Counted from the stretch's first letter, positions 41,817 through 52,929 are shown. The stretch is 64,000 bases of DNA from Bacillus_BD sp963708895 (GCA_963708895.1 CAVPUE010000001.1:1-64000), one strand, 5' to 3'. Numbers and translations: made by a program. The notes: a model not told the origin generated them from the sequence alone.

Positions 41817-43094
41817 TTACTTATTAAATTGTTCTGCTTCTGTCGATCCTTTTAACGCAGTTGTAGAAGAAGTTCCACCTGATACAACCATGGATACTTG
41901 GTCAAAGTAACCTGTTCCTACTTCACGTTGATGTCTTGTAGCCGTATAGCCATGTTCTTCACTATCAAATTCTGCTTGCTGTAATTGGGAATAAGCTGCC
42001 ATTCCATAGTCTTTATAGCCACGTGCTAGTTCAAACATACCGTGATTCAACGAGTGGAAACCAGCAAGTGTCACGAATTGGAATTTATAACCCATCTTCG
42101 CAATCTCTTCTTGGAATGTAGCAATCGTTTTTTCATCAAGCTTCTTCTTCCAGTTAAAGGATGGCGAGCAATTATAAGCTAATAATTTACCTGGGAATTT
42201 TTCATGAATCGCATCTGCAAAACGTCTAGCGTCTTCAAGGTTTGGCTCAGATGTTTCACACCAAATTAAATCTGCATACGGTGCATAAGCAAGCCCACGA
42301 GCAATAGCCTGATCGATACCCGCTTTTGTGCGGAAGAATCCTTCTGTTGTCCGCTCACCCGTAATAAACGGAGCATCTTGCGGATCAATATTACTTGTAA
42401 TTAAATCTGCAGCATCAGCATCGGTACGTGCAATTAGAAGTGTCGGTACACCCATTACATCGGCAGCGAGACGAGCAGAAATTAAGTTTTTAACGGCAGT
42501 TTGTGTTGGTAAAAGAACCTTTCCGCCAAGATGACCACATTTTTTTTCAGAAGAGAGCTGATCTTCAAAGTGTACACCAGCAGCTCCTGCTTCAATCATA
42601 CCTTTCATTAATTCAAAGCAATTTAATTGTCCACCAAATCCTGCTTCTGCATCTGCAACAATCGGTTGGAACCAATCGATCGAATCATCGCCTTCAAGAT
42701 GATGAATTTGATCGGCACGCTGTAATGCTTGATTAATCCGCTTTACCACAGACGGAACACTGTTTGCTGGATACAAGCTTTGGTCCGGATACATTTGCCC
42801 TGCAAGGTTGGCATCTGCCGCGACTTGCCAACCACTTAAATAAATTGCTTTAAGACCTGCTTTTACTTGTTGAACCGCTTGATTCCCTGTTAACGCTCCA
42901 AGTGCACGCACAAAGTCCTCTTCATGAAGATACTTCCAAAGCTTTTCTGCTCCTCTTTTAGCAAGCGTATGTTCAATATCAATCGAACCCCTTAGCTTGA
43001 TTACATCCTCTGCACTATAGGGCCTTGTAATTCCTGTCCAGCGTTCGTCACGATCCCAACTATTTGTTAATTCTTGAATTCTACTATTTGACAT
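41817..43094 (-). CDS. aceA: isocitrate lyase
   Basis: 425 residues. Isocitrate lyase splits isocitrate to glyoxylate and succinate, opening the glyoxylate shunt. Seen: the catalytic KKCGH motif (184-188), DADAEAGFGG-type metal block (IVADAEAGFGGQLNCFELM), LIARTDADAADLI, and the C-terminal FQFVTLAGFHSLNHGMFELARGY. ATG 43094 has GAGGGG nine bases upstream; the earlier ATG at 43103 overlaps the aceB stop by four bases. Downstream of aceB with translational coupling likely. A terminator follows. Present in a limited set of Bacillaceae (not B. subtilis 168). Confidence 0.93.
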   Translation of the reverse strand: MSNSRIQELTNSWDRDERWTGITRPYSAEDVIKLRGSIDIEHTLAKRGAEKLWKYLHEEDFVRALGALTGNQAVQQVKAGLKAIYLSGWQVAADANLAGQMYPDQSLYPANSVPSVVKRINQALQRADQIHHLEGDDSIDWFQPIVADAEAGFGGQLNCFELMKGMIEAGAAGVHFEDQLSSEKKCGHLGGKVLLPTQTAVKNLISARLAADVMGVPTLLIARTDADAADLITSNIDPQDAPFITGERTTEGFFRTKAGIDQAIARGLAYAPYADLIWCETSEPNLEDARRFADAIHEKFPGKLLAYNCSPSFNWKKKLDEKTIATFQEEIAKMGYKFQFVTLAGFHSLNHGMFELARGYKDYGMAAYSQLQQAEFDSEEHGYTATRHQREVGTGYFDQVSMVVSGGTSSTTALKGSTEAEQFNK

Positions 43095-43099
43095 ATAAC

Positions 43100-44812
43100 T
43101 CATCCCCTCTTTTTTGGTTTGATGTCAATCTGGCTATTAAAGGACGCCATTACGTATATTTTCATTTTAGTAGTTTCATATTTAAAATGACCCATTCCGA
43201 ACATCAAACAAGTACTTACAAGTTTTCCATAACCAGGCAAAGTTAAGAATTCAACAAATTCTTCTTGTTGGATTAATTCGTCAAAAAGCTTTGACGCTTC
43301 CTCATAACGTCCCTTTTTAAAGTGTTCTGCTCCCACTTCCCGTTGGATTGTTTCAAGTTCTTCTTTTTTAATTTGTTCATACATCTTCATTGTTACTTTT
43401 CGACCATCATCTAATACCCCTTGAGGATGACGAATCCACTGCCAAAGCTGTGCACGGCTAATTTCTGCTGTTGCTGCATCTTCCATTAAATTGTGTAACG
43501 GAACTGCCCCTCTTCCACATAGCCATGAAGCAATATATTGAATGCCCACATTGATATTCATCCGTACTCCAGCTTCTGTAATCGTTCCCTCTGGTACTTT
43601 CAACAAATCCTCAGCAGTTACTTGCAGTGATTGTTGTTTCCCTGAATGAATTTGATTACTCCGGGCATTTCACGGTTAAATACCTCTAATGCGACAGGTA
43701 CTAAACCCGGATGCGCTACCCATGTACCATCATGCCCGTCACGAGCCTCACGTTCTTTATCAGCACGCACTTTCGCAAAAGCTTCTTCATTTGCCCTTTC
43801 ATCCCCGCGAACAGGAATTTGTGCAGCCATTCCACCAATGGCAGGTGCTTTTCGCTTATGACAAGTTTGAATCGTCAATAATGAATAAGACCTCATAAAT
43901 GGAGACTGTCATCGTGACCTGTGAGCGATCTGGTAATATCACATTCTCTTGATTACGCAATTTCTTAATATAGCTAAAAATATAATCCCATCTTCCACAG
44001 TTTAACCCTGCAGAATGTTCCTTTAATTCATAGAGGATTTCGTCCATTTCGAATGCAGCCATAATCGTTTCGATTAATACCGTCGCTTTAATCGTCCCTC
44101 TTGGAATTCCCACATAATCTTGTGCAAAGACAAAGACCTCATTCCACATGCGTGCTTCAAGATGACTTTCAAGCTTTGGCAGGTAAAAGTAAGGCCCTGA
44201 ACCTCGTTTAATTAATTCATGTGCATTATGGAAAAAGTATAATCCAAAGTCTACAAAACTTCCTGAAACAGGATTTCCATCTAGTATTATATTTTTCTCT
44301 TTTAAATGCAATCCTCGTGGGCGCACAAGTAAAACAGCTGTTTCATCCTTTAATTTATATTCTTTTCCATCTGGATTTTGAAAGGTGATCGTCCGATTCA
44401 CTGCATCCTTTAAATTCATTTGTCCTTCAATGAGATTATTCCATTTAGGAGCTGTCGCATCTTCAAAGTCTGCCATAAACATTTTTGCACCTGAATTTAA
44501 AGCATTGATCACCATTTTTCGATCAGTAGGTCCTGTTATTTCTACACGCCGGTCTTGTAAATCCTTTGGTAGCGGCCATATCGTCCAACTATCATCATTG
44601 CGAATTTTTGCTGTCTTTTGTAAAAACGATGGTAGAACCCCTTGGTCGATTTCCTTTTGTCTGTAATGTCTTTGCTTTAATAATTCTTTCCTTGTGTTTC
44701 CAAATTTCATTTCTAATTGCTCAATAAAATGTAACGCTTGAGGGGTTAAAATGGTCTCAAAACCTTGGCTCATTTCACCAACAACTTGAATATTAGTTGA
44801 GCGTATAGTCAA
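43100..44812 (-). CDS. aceB: malate synthase A (two apparent frameshifts)
   Basis: Malate synthase A, about 530 residues when repaired; condenses glyoxylate with acetyl-CoA. Seen in three consecutive frames: QVVGEMSQGFETILTPQALHFI, FMADFEDATAPKWNNLIEGQ, RPRGLHLKEKNI, ATVLIETIMAAFEMDEILYEL, then SYSLLTIQTCHKRKAPAIGGMAAQIP and, last, LKVPEGTITEAGVRMNINVGIQYI. A one-base gain near 43903 and a one-base loss in an A-run (GGGAAA) near 43638 break the frame. Restoring both rejoins the blocks without loss. TTG 44812 follows AAGGAGG at nine bases. First gene of aceB-aceA. A frameshift error is more likely than decay, because aceA is intact. Confidence 0.9.
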
Positions 44813-44953
44813 ATGTTGAACCTCCTTTGTTATAATACATATTTTTAATTTCTAATTGTATTATATAACACTATCATAAAAATAGTAACCCTACTTTTGT
44901 ACTATTCAGAAAATTCTTTTGACATTATTCATATTTATATTTTAAGGTTGTAC

Positions 44954-45028
44954 ATAAAAAAGACACCCAACTTAGAATTATGCAGCTTGTTTCCCACATA
45001 TGTGTAATTTCCCCAATTCTAAGTTGTG
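44954..45028 (-). terminator. terminator of camS
   Basis: AACTTAGAATT/AATTCTAAGTT stem with a long loop and, on the minus strand, a run of six T. It lies between camS and the aceB promoter region. Confidence 0.65.
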
Positions 45029-45048
45029 GCATCCTATGAAATGATTAT

Positions 45049-46239
45049 TTAGTAAATATGAACAAACGGTTCTTTTTGATTGATATCTTTTACAACCAAG
45101 GCTTCAGGTCCAAGAACGGAAGAGACATATACTTGCACAGCGATATAATCCGGAAAATGCTCCATGACCTTCCCTGTGATAAACTGTGTAAATCCAATTG
45201 CTTCCGTTTGCCCATAAAATTGGATCGGGATATCAATGTTTAACTCTTGAAGTTGACCACCAGCGTAAAATGCACGACCCACTACCCCATTAAAGTTTGG
45301 AAAATAATCTTCTACGTCTTGCTTAAAATTAGAAAAAGCCGTCACATCATCACGATGTTGATCAGTTGCTTCATTAGATGGGAACAACACATATTTTTCA
45401 TCAATGTTTTTCCAATCACCTAAGTTTGCACTTCCTTTACCCGCATGAGCATAGGAAAAAAATGTTCCAGGGATAACGGATGTTTTACTAGCTTGTTCAA
45501 ATAAAGCAATCGTAATCGGCACTTCTTTAAGTCCTTCGATCGTGCGTAAACGTTTAATGATTTCTTCCCCGATCTTTTTCCCTTCAGCCGCTAATACATC
45601 ATGAGAAATTTTTGTTTCAAATGTAGCACCATATTGTTCTTTTTGATAATAATGAACAGAATTTAAAGCAAGCCCAATCACGACTCCACTTAAACTTCCT
45701 TTTCCATTATCATCTACTGTTAAATAGTTATGTTCTAAAATATGAGCTAAATAAATCGGACTCTTTTCATTTCGTTCTGCAATACTTCCTTGTCCATCGT
45801 CAATCGGATTTAACCCAAAATTGTCAATTTCTTTAGGTTCTTTTTTTTCTTTAAGCGCCTTTTCCTCTATCTGAGCCGGAGAGTCTTTACGTTTTAACCA
45901 TGAAGTGACTGTTTTTTTATCCAAGTATTGTCCTTCTTGAAACAAGTAGGTGTCAGGATCAAAATGATTGCTGGCCACTCTCATTAATCCTGTTTCAAAC
46001 TCAGATAAGTTGTATTTCGTATTTAGATTGTTAACAACCAATCCCCTTGTTTCAGATTCTTTAAATGGTAAAATGGTTCTATAATATTCATCCGAAATCT
46101 TGTACTTTGGAATAATCGCTGTTTCTTCTTCCTTTGAATTCTTTTGATCCTGAACAATTTCTTCTTGCTTCTGAAAATTCGGTGCACAGCCTGTGAGCAT
46201 TAGGACGATACCAATGGCTACCAATAAAATTTTCCGCAC
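45049..46239 (-). CDS. camS: CamS family lipoprotein
   Basis: 396 residues. The lipobox is LTGC (Cys18). It has the CamS-type core with LVVNNLNTKYNLSEFETGLMRVASNHFDP, SDYFPNFNGVVGRAFYAGGQLQELNIDIPIQFYG and a conserved C terminus. In enterococci and staphylococci the cleaved signal peptide yields a sex-pheromone precursor; the mature role in Bacillus (YerH) is unknown. It directly follows ligA in B. subtilis order (pcrB-pcrA-ligA-yerH), as here with a 13-base gap. Start ATG 46239 behind AAGGTGTAGAACGT. Terminator downstream. Confidence 0.9.
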   Translation of the reverse strand: MRKILLVAIGIVLMLTGCAPNFQKQEEIVQDQKNSKEEETAIIPKYKISDEYYRTILPFKESETRGLVVNNLNTKYNLSEFETGLMRVASNHFDPDTYLFQEGQYLDKKTVTSWLKRKDSPAQIEEKALKEKKEPKEIDNFGLNPIDDGQGSIAERNEKSPIYLAHILEHNYLTVDDNGKGSLSGVVIGLALNSVHYYQKEQYGATFETKISHDVLAAEGKKIGEEIIKRLRTIEGLKEVPITIALFEQASKTSVIPGTFFSYAHAGKGSANLGDWKNIDEKYVLFPSNEATDQHRDDVTAFSNFKQDVEDYFPNFNGVVGRAFYAGGQLQELNIDIPIQFYGQTEAIGFTQFITGKVMEHFPDYIAVQVYVSSVLGPEALVVKDINQKEPFVHIY

Positions 46240-46252
46240 GTTCTACACCTTC

Positions 46253-48261
46253 TTACTTTGCAAATTCTTCTACCAATTTCTCCTCATTCCAAACCGTAAT
46301 CCCCAATTCTTCTGCTTTCTTTAATTTCGAACCAGCGTCTTCACCTGCAATCACGAGGTCCGTTTTCTTACTAACACTTCCTGCGACCTTTCCCCCTAGA
46401 GCTTCAATTTTTTCTTTGGCCTCATTTCTCGTTAATTGAGCTAATTTTCCGGTTAAAACAATCGTTTTTCCGAAAAAGACAGTTTGCGCTTCATCACTAG
46501 TAATGGGTTTAACTCCAGTATAATCCATATTAAGACCTAAATCTTTCAATTCTTGAATAAGTTTACGAACTTCTTCTTGTTCAAAAAAGGTCACAATGGA
46601 ATGCGCCATTTTTTCACCAATCTCATTGATTGCTGTTAGTTCTTCAAGGGTAGCTTCTGCTAATACTTCCATATTTTCAAACTGAATGGCTAACGTTTTA
46701 GCGGCCTTAGCACCAACATGACGTATTCCCAATCCAAAAAGAAGTCTTTCCAACGAATTTCCTTTAGAGTTTTCAATTGCTCGTAAAAGGTTTGAAACGG
46801 ATTTTTCACCCATTCTCTCTAATCCTAGCAGTTGTTCGCTTCTTAATTGATATAAGTCTGCAACATCCTCAATCAATTTTTCTGCAAATAATTGACTAAC
46901 CACTTTTTCGCCAAGACCCTCAATATTCATCGCATTTCTTGAAGCGAAGTGGATCAGACCTTCACGAATTTGTGCGGGACATTTTGGATTGATACAACGA
47001 AGTGCCACTTCTTCTTCTAAGCGAACTAATTCACTTTCACACTCTGGACAATGTGTCGGCATATAAAATTCTTGCTCTTCTCCAGTCCGCTCGTCAAAAA
47101 GAACATTAACGACTTCTGGAATAATATCTCCGGCTTTTTTAATAATGACTTTGTCGCCAATTCTAATATCCTTTTCACGAATCAAATCCTCATTATGTAA
47201 TGTTGCTCTTCCAACCGTTGAACCTGCAACTTTCACAGGATTTAAGATCGCTGTTGGTGTGACAACACCTGTTCGTCCCACATTCAATTCAATAGTCAAG
47301 TAAAGTCGTCACCACTTCTTCGGCCGGAAATTTATAAGCAATAGACCAACGAGGACTTTTTACAGTTGAACCAAGAATTTCTTGTTGAGCAAAAGAATCG
47401 ACTTTAATAACAATCCCGTCAATCTCATACGAAAGAAGTGGACGCTGTTCAACCCAATGGCTGATAAATTCAAGCACTTCATCTATATTCGTACATTTTC
47501 TGCGTTCCTTATTCGTTTTAAAACCAAGTGAATCGAGCCAATCAAGCCCTTCACTGTGGGCATTTATTTCGACTCCGCCTGTACTAGCAATGGAATATAG
47601 AAAAATATCTAATTGTCGTGAAGCTGCAATTTTCGGATCAAGCTGGCGTAAAGAACCTGCTGCCGCATTACGTGGATTCGCAAACGGCTCTTCGCCATTT
47701 TCTTCTTTTTGTGCATTTAATTTTGCGAAAGACGCTTTAGGCATATAGGCTTCTCCGCGTACTTCAATCGAAACCGGCTCAGGTATTCGCAATGGAATCG
47801 AACGAATCGTTCTTAAGTTTGCAGTTATATCCTCACCCGTCGTCACCATCACCACGTGTTGAACCTTGAACAAAAACTCCATTTTCATACTTTAATGAAA
47901 TCGCTAAACCATCAATTTTTAATTCACATACATATGTGTATTGTTCACCAACAGCTTGGCGAACTTTGCGATCGAAATCACGTAAATCTTCTTCATTAAA
48001 AGCATTCCCAAGGCTTAACATGGGAATGTCATGTGTCACTTTATGAAACATATCAAGCACCTGTCCACCTACACGTTGTGTAGGTGAATCAGGTGTAATC
48101 AAATCAGGAAATGTCTCTTCCAAATCTATCAGTTCTTGTAATAAACGGTCATACTCTGAATCAGGCACAGAAGGTTGATCCAAAACATAGTATTCTTTAC
48201 CATATTGATTTAGTAGACTGCGTAACTCATCGACCTTTTTTTCTACAGTTTGACGATCCAT
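46253..48261 (-). CDS. ligA: NAD-dependent DNA ligase LigA (two apparent frameshifts)
   Basis: LigA, about 668 residues when repaired, joins nicks using NAD+. It is essential. Frame 1 (48261-47833) holds the Ia and adenylation domains with the adenylated Lys115 (CELKIDGLAI). The frame breaks at GSTRGDGDDG instead of GSTRGDGTTGEDI, because of one extra base near 47844. Frame 2 continues through NPRNAAAGSLRQLDP and IDGIVIKV, ending at LLDY because of one extra base near 47299. Frame 3 holds the OB fold, Zn-finger Cys set (CPECESE...CINPKC), the HhH domain and the BRCT tail (FFGKTIVLTGKLAQLTR). The start ATG is 48261. An assembly error is the likely cause, since all three parts are perfect otherwise. 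Confidence 0.92.
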
Positions 48262-48305
48262 ATAAACTTCCTTTCCTTTTACTTATTTAAGGGAGTTTTG
48301 TTTTT

Positions 48306-50540
48306 TCACACCTTTGTAATCGGTGCGAACTTTGCTAATAAACGTTTTATACCAGTTGGACTAGGGAAAGCAATATCTAGTTCCATTCCTTCACCTTCAC
48401 CTTTCACACTGACAACGGTACCGGTTCCCCATTTACCATGTTGGGCTTTATCGCCAACCTTCCACCCTTCACCCTCTCCACCAGTCGCTTTAATTGTTGG
48501 TCGTAAGCTTGGTCTTCTAGAAGTAAAAGGCTGTTTTTGGCTTTGTAAAGTAGAACCTGAAGCCCTCGATGCCATTCGACTTTTTGGTTTAACGGGTTCC
48601 ATTCCTTCTAACAATTCTACTGGAATTTCCTTAATAAAGCGTGAAGGAGCATTCATATTGGTTCTACCATAAAGGGTTCTCATTTGTGCATTGGTGATAT
48701 ACAGTTGTTGCTCAGCCCTTGTGACGCCAACATACATTAAACGACGTTCTTCCTCCATTTCAGCTTCTTCCATTAACGAACGACTATGTGGAAAAACGCC
48801 TTCTTCTAATCCAATTAAAAAGACAATTGGAAATTCAAGCCCTTTTGCTGAATGAAGTGTCATCAGCACAACCGCATCAGCTTGTCCACCATCATCATCT
48901 AATTTATCAATATCTGCAACAAGTGCAAGATCCGTTAAAAATCCAACTAAACTCTTATCTTCACTTGATTCTTCAAAGTTTTTGGTTACAGATAAAAATT
49001 CTTCGATGTTTTCTAGTCTACTTTGAGATTCAATTGTATTTTCAGCTTTTAGCATGTCACGATAACCTGTTTTATCAAGTACCTCTTCAACAAGCTCAGT
49101 GACCGACAAATACTCTTGCATTTGTGTATAACCTCTAACAAGATCCCTAAACTCCGCTACTGCTTTCGTAATTTTAGGGCTCAGTCCCATTAATTCAACA
49201 GAATCGAGTCCTTGATTAATCGAAATATCATGAGTAGCAGCAAAATTGGCCATTTTATCAAATGAAGTTGAACCAATCCCTCTCTTTGGAACATTGATAA
49301 TTCTTTGGAGACTAATGTCATCATCCGGGTTGGCAATTAAACGCAGGTAGGCAAGAATATCCTTGATTTCCTTACGATCATAGAACTTTGTTCCGCCCAC
49401 AATGGAATATTCAATATTGGATTTTAACAGAACTTCCTCCATTACCCGTGATTGGGCATTTGTTCGATATAAAATAGCCATATCCGATAATTTTCGATTT
49501 TCTTGTTTGATTAATTCCTTCATCTTTCCAACTACAAATTGGGCTTCACCTTGCTCATTATCGCCACGAAAATAGACAATCTTATTTCCCTCGGAATTTT
49601 CCGTCCACAAGTTCTTATCTTTGCGACCCGCATTATTAGAAATCACTTTGTTAGCCGCTTCAAGAATTCTTTTCGTAGAGCGATAATTTTGTTCGAGAAG
49701 AATAACTTCTGCTCTTGGATAATCCTTTTCAAATGACAGGATATTCCCAATATCAGCACCACGCCAGCGATAGATCGATTGATCCGAGTCACCAACGACA
49801 CATATATTTTGAAAACGAGATGCCAATAATTTAACCAGCATATACTGGGCTCTATTTGTGTCCTGATACTCATCGACATGAATATATTGAAATTTACGTT
49901 GATAATATTCAAGAACTTCTGGAACACGGGTAAATAACTGGATTGTCTTCATAATTAAGTCATCAAAGTCGAGGGCTTGGTTTTTGCTTAATCGTTTTTG
50001 GAATTCGGTGTATACTTCACTCACAGTATTTTCATAATAGCCACTTGAATTTTTGGCAAATTCTTCGGTATCGATTAATTCATTTTTCGCTGAACTAATA
50101 CTGCCAAGAAGGGAACGAGGATCGAATTTTTTCGAATCAATATTTTTATCTTTTAGGATTTGTTTAATAACGGAGAGTTGATCAGAAGTATCTAAGATTG
50201 TAAAATTCCGGTTAAATCCTAATCGATCAATATCTCTGCGTAAAATCCGCACACACATAGAGTGGAAAGTTGATATCCATACTTGATCAGCTGTTCCACC
50301 CATCATTCTTTGTATCCGTTCCCTCATCTCACGTGCTGCTTTATTCGTAAAAGTAATCGCCAAGATGTTATAAGGATTTACATATTTTTCTACCATTAAA
50401 TAGGCAATACGATGCGTTAGTACTCTCGTTTTACCACTTCCTGCTCCCGCCATAATTAATAAAGGACCATCTGTTAACTTTACAGCCCGCTGTTGTTCGG
50501 GATTCAAGCCATTTAACAGTTTATCTGTTAAATAATTCAT
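48306..50540 (-). CDS. pcrA: ATP-dependent DNA helicase PcrA
   Basis: 744 residues, UvrD/PcrA family (superfamily 1, 3'-5'). Motifs: Q motif LNPEQQRAVK, Walker A AGAGSGKTRVLTHR, motif Ia TFTNKAAREMRERI, Walker B DEYQDTN, motif III GDSDQSIYRWRGAD, motif IV LEQNYRSTKRIL, motif VI VGVTRAEQQL, and the C-terminal Tudor-like tail WKVGDKAQHGKWGTGTVVSV. It unwinds DNA in repair and rolling-circle replication and is essential in B. subtilis. Start ATG 50540. It is 45 bases upstream of ligA and 56 bases downstream of pcrB, an operon in B. subtilis. Confidence 0.96.
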   Translation of the reverse strand: MNYLTDKLLNGLNPEQQRAVKLTDGPLLIMAGAGSGKTRVLTHRIAYLMVEKYVNPYNILAITFTNKAAREMRERIQRMMGGTADQVWISTFHSMCVRILRRDIDRLGFNRNFTILDTSDQLSVIKQILKDKNIDSKKFDPRSLLGSISSAKNELIDTEEFAKNSSGYYENTVSEVYTEFQKRLSKNQALDFDDLIMKTIQLFTRVPEVLEYYQRKFQYIHVDEYQDTNRAQYMLVKLLASRFQNICVVGDSDQSIYRWRGADIGNILSFEKDYPRAEVILLEQNYRSTKRILEAANKVISNNAGRKDKNLWTENSEGNKIVYFRGDNEQGEAQFVVGKMKELIKQENRKLSDMAILYRTNAQSRVMEEVLLKSNIEYSIVGGTKFYDRKEIKDILAYLRLIANPDDDISLQRIINVPKRGIGSTSFDKMANFAATHDISINQGLDSVELMGLSPKITKAVAEFRDLVRGYTQMQEYLSVTELVEEVLDKTGYRDMLKAENTIESQSRLENIEEFLSVTKNFEESSEDKSLVGFLTDLALVADIDKLDDDGGQADAVVLMTLHSAKGLEFPIVFLIGLEEGVFPHSRSLMEEAEMEEERRLMYVGVTRAEQQLYITNAQMRTLYGRTNMNAPSRFIKEIPVELLEGMEPVKPKSRMASRASGSTLQSQKQPFTSRRPSLRPTIKATGGEGEGWKVGDKAQHGKWGTGTVVSVKGEGEGMELDIAFPSPTGIKRLLAKFAPITKV

Positions 50541-50595
50541 TTCATTTCACCGCCATATCAAACATACGTTCTTATTTTATCATACCATGTATTCA

Positions 50596-51294
50596 TTACT
50601 TTTCAATACATTCTTTTACAGCTTTTACCGTTCGTAAAGCTTCTTTCAAATCATCATAAATGATATTTCCGACAACGACTACATCTGCAAGTGATGCCAT
50701 TTCTTTTGCTTGTTCCTGACTCGTAATTCCACCACCGTAAAATAAAATCGTCTGCTCTAATACATTCTTTACTTCTGCAACTAGTTCAGGCTCTCCATAG
50801 GTGCCGCTATATTCTATGTAGAAAATAGGTAGTTGAAACATTTTTTCAGCCATCAATGCATACGCTGCTACATCTTCCTTCGTTAAATCTGTATTTGCAT
50901 CTGTAACCTGAGCAGCTTTACATTCACTATTTAAGATGCAATAGCCTTCAACAATAAAGTCATCCCAATTCATTACATAACCGTATTCTTTAACGGCCTC
51001 TTGATGCAGTCCTGTGATCCATTTGGTATCTCGACTATTTAATACAGTAGGTACAAAATAAAGATCAAACCCCGGCGTAACGGTATCAATCGATGAAATT
51101 TCAAGAATACATGGAACGGTATAACGACGGACACGTGCCATTAAATCTAAGACATTTTCAAGGGTCACCCCATCCGTCCCACCAATGATTATCGCATCTG
51201 TTCCAGATTCACAAACACCCTCTAGCGCCTCATCTGTAATTGATTTATTGGGGTCCAGTTTAAAAACATGCCGCCAACTGCGGAAATCATACAT
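50596..51294 (-). CDS. pcrB: heptaprenylglyceryl phosphate synthase PcrB
   Basis: 232 residues, TIM barrel of the GGGPS family. Seen: RSWRHVFKLDPNKSITDEALE, AIIIGGTDGVTLENV, YIEYSGTYGEPELV and FYGGGITSQEQAKEMASLADVVVVGNIIYDD. In Bacillus PcrB joins heptaprenyl diphosphate to sn-glycerol-1-phosphate, giving an archaeal-type ether lipid precursor. ATG 51294 has GGAGGGAGTTTGC directly upstream; the frame extends to 51309. First gene of pcrB-pcrA-ligA-camS. Confidence 0.95.
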   Translation of the reverse strand: MYDFRSWRHVFKLDPNKSITDEALEGVCESGTDAIIIGGTDGVTLENVLDLMARVRRYTVPCILEISSIDTVTPGFDLYFVPTVLNSRDTKWITGLHQEAVKEYGYVMNWDDFIVEGYCILNSECKAAQVTDANTDLTKEDVAAYALMAEKMFQLPIFYIEYSGTYGEPELVAEVKNVLEQTILFYGGGITSQEQAKEMASLADVVVVGNIIYDDLKEALRTVKAVKECIEK

Positions 51295-51350
51295 GCAAAC
51301 TCCCTCCATTCTAGCTTTCCATTACACCATTATAGCACTAGAGAAAATAA

Positions 51351-51392
51351 ATGAAAAAAAGAAAAATGCACAAGTAATTTTCTTGTGCATTT
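51351..51392 (-). terminator. terminator of yerC
   Basis: AAATGCACAAG/CTTGTGCATTT stem with, on the minus strand, TTTTTCTTTTTTT following. Confidence 0.8.
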
Positions 51393-51406
51393 AACGTATG
51401 TTTTTA

Positions 51407-51733
51407 TCATTCTTTTTCTTCTGTCTCTTCTTCCGGTGCTTGCCCTTTCTTAACTCTTTCTAAAGCCATTCCATAAGCATCGTTACCATAGTTTAGGCAA
51501 CGTTTCACTCTTGAAATGGTTGCCGTACTTGCACCTGTTTCCGTTTCAATGGTGTGATAGGTGTTACCTTCTTTTAACATCCTTGCGACTTCTAAGCGTT
51601 GTGCTAATGATTGAATTTCATTAACAGTACAAAGATCGTCAAAAAAGCGATAGCATTCTTCTAAATTATTTAAAGATAGAACAGCATTAAACAATTGGTC
51701 TAATTCTTTTCCTCTTAACTTTTCAATTTGCAT
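51407..51733 (-). CDS. yerC: YerC/YecD family TrpR-related regulator
   Basis: 108 residues in the Trp-repressor-like fold: SLNNLEECYRFFDDLCTVNEIQSLAQRLEVARML followed by GNTYHTIETETGASTATISRVKRCLNYG, a clear HTH. The Bacillus YerC protein lies upstream of pcrB and is a putative transcriptional regulator of unknown ligand. The acidic C terminus (EEETEEKE) is extended. It has a terminator after the stop, separating it from pcrB. Start ATG behind AAAGGAG (AAAAAGGAGTACAATTTT). Confidence 0.92.
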   Translation of the reverse strand: MQIEKLRGKELDQLFNAVLSLNNLEECYRFFDDLCTVNEIQSLAQRLEVARMLKEGNTYHTIETETGASTATISRVKRCLNYGNDAYGMALERVKKGQAPEEETEEKE

Positions 51734-51792
51734 AAAATTGTACTCCTTTTTATACTGCAGTCATTTAGGCAGGGAACCATCCACTAACAAAA

Positions 51793-51841
51793 CATCAGCT
51801 TTTTTTCTTTCCAAAAATCAATAAAGTGTGAGAAAAGAGCC
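51793..51841. mobile_element. 3' remnant of the ISL3-like MITE (copy 3)
   Basis: ACATCAGCTTTTTTTCTTTC and then AAAGTGTGAGAAAAGAGCC match the last 50 bases of the MITE copies at 5532 and 31711 (about 80% by eye). The left part is missing. It ends exactly one base before the stop codon of yerB. Confidence 0.65.
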
Positions 51842-52881
51842 TTATTTAAAAGTAACAGCCTTATCCAATCCTGGTTTTGTTGGCATCACATTGATCCATG
51901 TTTTCCCAGGGACTAATCCAGTCACTTCATCGTTTTGATAAGGGATAATTTTACCTTCGACATTTTTCCATTCCACCTCTAAGACCTTACCTCTTTGGAA
52001 AAGGTAACCTTTGCCCCCTGTGGTTAAATCTATATCACGTCTTCCTTCACTGTCGATCACTTTATGACTTGTTTCAACAACTAAAAGGTTATCAATTAAG
52101 ATTGGATCATCTGTTTCAAATCTACAGTTGGCTCTCCATTTGAATACCGTTTGTATTTCATTAAATCTGCATCATATTGGAGTCTAGAGTCGGACGTTTT
52201 AGCAGAATAGGAAATATCGATATCGGTTGCCTGTTCCCCTGCTAAAGCTTCTACTTCTTCATCTGATAAAAAAACTAACGAATTAGGTGCCCGTTCCATC
52301 TCATAATCGTTCTTTTCTGCTCCTTTTAAAATATTAGAAAAGGAGATATATGAATTATGCGGAGCTTTCCGAAAGTCTGCTCTCTTAAAAAGAGATCCGT
52401 CATATTGAATCCCATTGATTTGGTCAATAAAGCCTCTTTTTAACATTTGTTCAGCATCCGGACTATAACCATGTGCAACATAAAGACTGTCATACCCTTT
52501 TGCTAGTTCAATATAATAGTCTCTAGCACTTCTTACAGGTCCTATTAATTTGGGTTTTTCACTTTGAAAAATAGCCAAATACCTTGTTACATCACCCTCA
52601 GCCAATAACTCATAGACAATATCTGCTCCACCGAGACCTGACTGTGGCCTTGCTTTAGGATGGTTATTGACCATGACGGCTACAGCTCTTCCTTCAATCT
52701 TTTCCTCACTTCCAATTCCCGTTAGCGGATAGTGATAGGGTAATTCCACTTGCTCCGGAGGATTTGTCTCCTCTTCTACAATCACATCTTCTTTCGGATT
52801 CTGATTAACAGTTTCCTTTTTATTACACCCTACAAGTAGAAAAAGTGCTGCAGCAGTGACAATTAACCACTTATTCCACAT
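51842..52881 (-). CDS. yerB: YerB family lipoprotein (one apparent frameshift)
   Basis: About 345 residues when repaired. ATG 52881 (GAGGTG six bases upstream) begins a lipoprotein signal with Cys19 (FLLVGC). DUF3048 domain: HYPLTGIGSEEKIEGRAVAVMVNNHPKARPQSGL, ADIVYELLAEGDVTRYLAIFQS, IGPVRSARDYYIELAKGYDS and VAHGYSPDA. After GEPTVDL one base is missing near 52120; the second frame resumes as KVIDSEGRRDIDLTTGGKGYLFQRGKVLEVEW to the end. YerB is a conserved Bacillus lipoprotein of unknown function, and yerA-yerB-yerC is the B. subtilis order. The stop is adjacent to a MITE remnant. Confidence 0.88.
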
Positions 52882-52929
52882 AGAACGCACCTCATTCATT
52901 GTTCTATTTTACCACAATTCTTTCACATT

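Noticed and set aside
43618..43896. Short gene between the aceB parts
   Set aside because: It is the central segment of malate synthase, not an independent gene.
47289..47888. Middle part of ligA as a separate gene
   Set aside because: It has no start signal and continues exactly from the adenylation domain of the upstream frame; one-base insertions explain the break.
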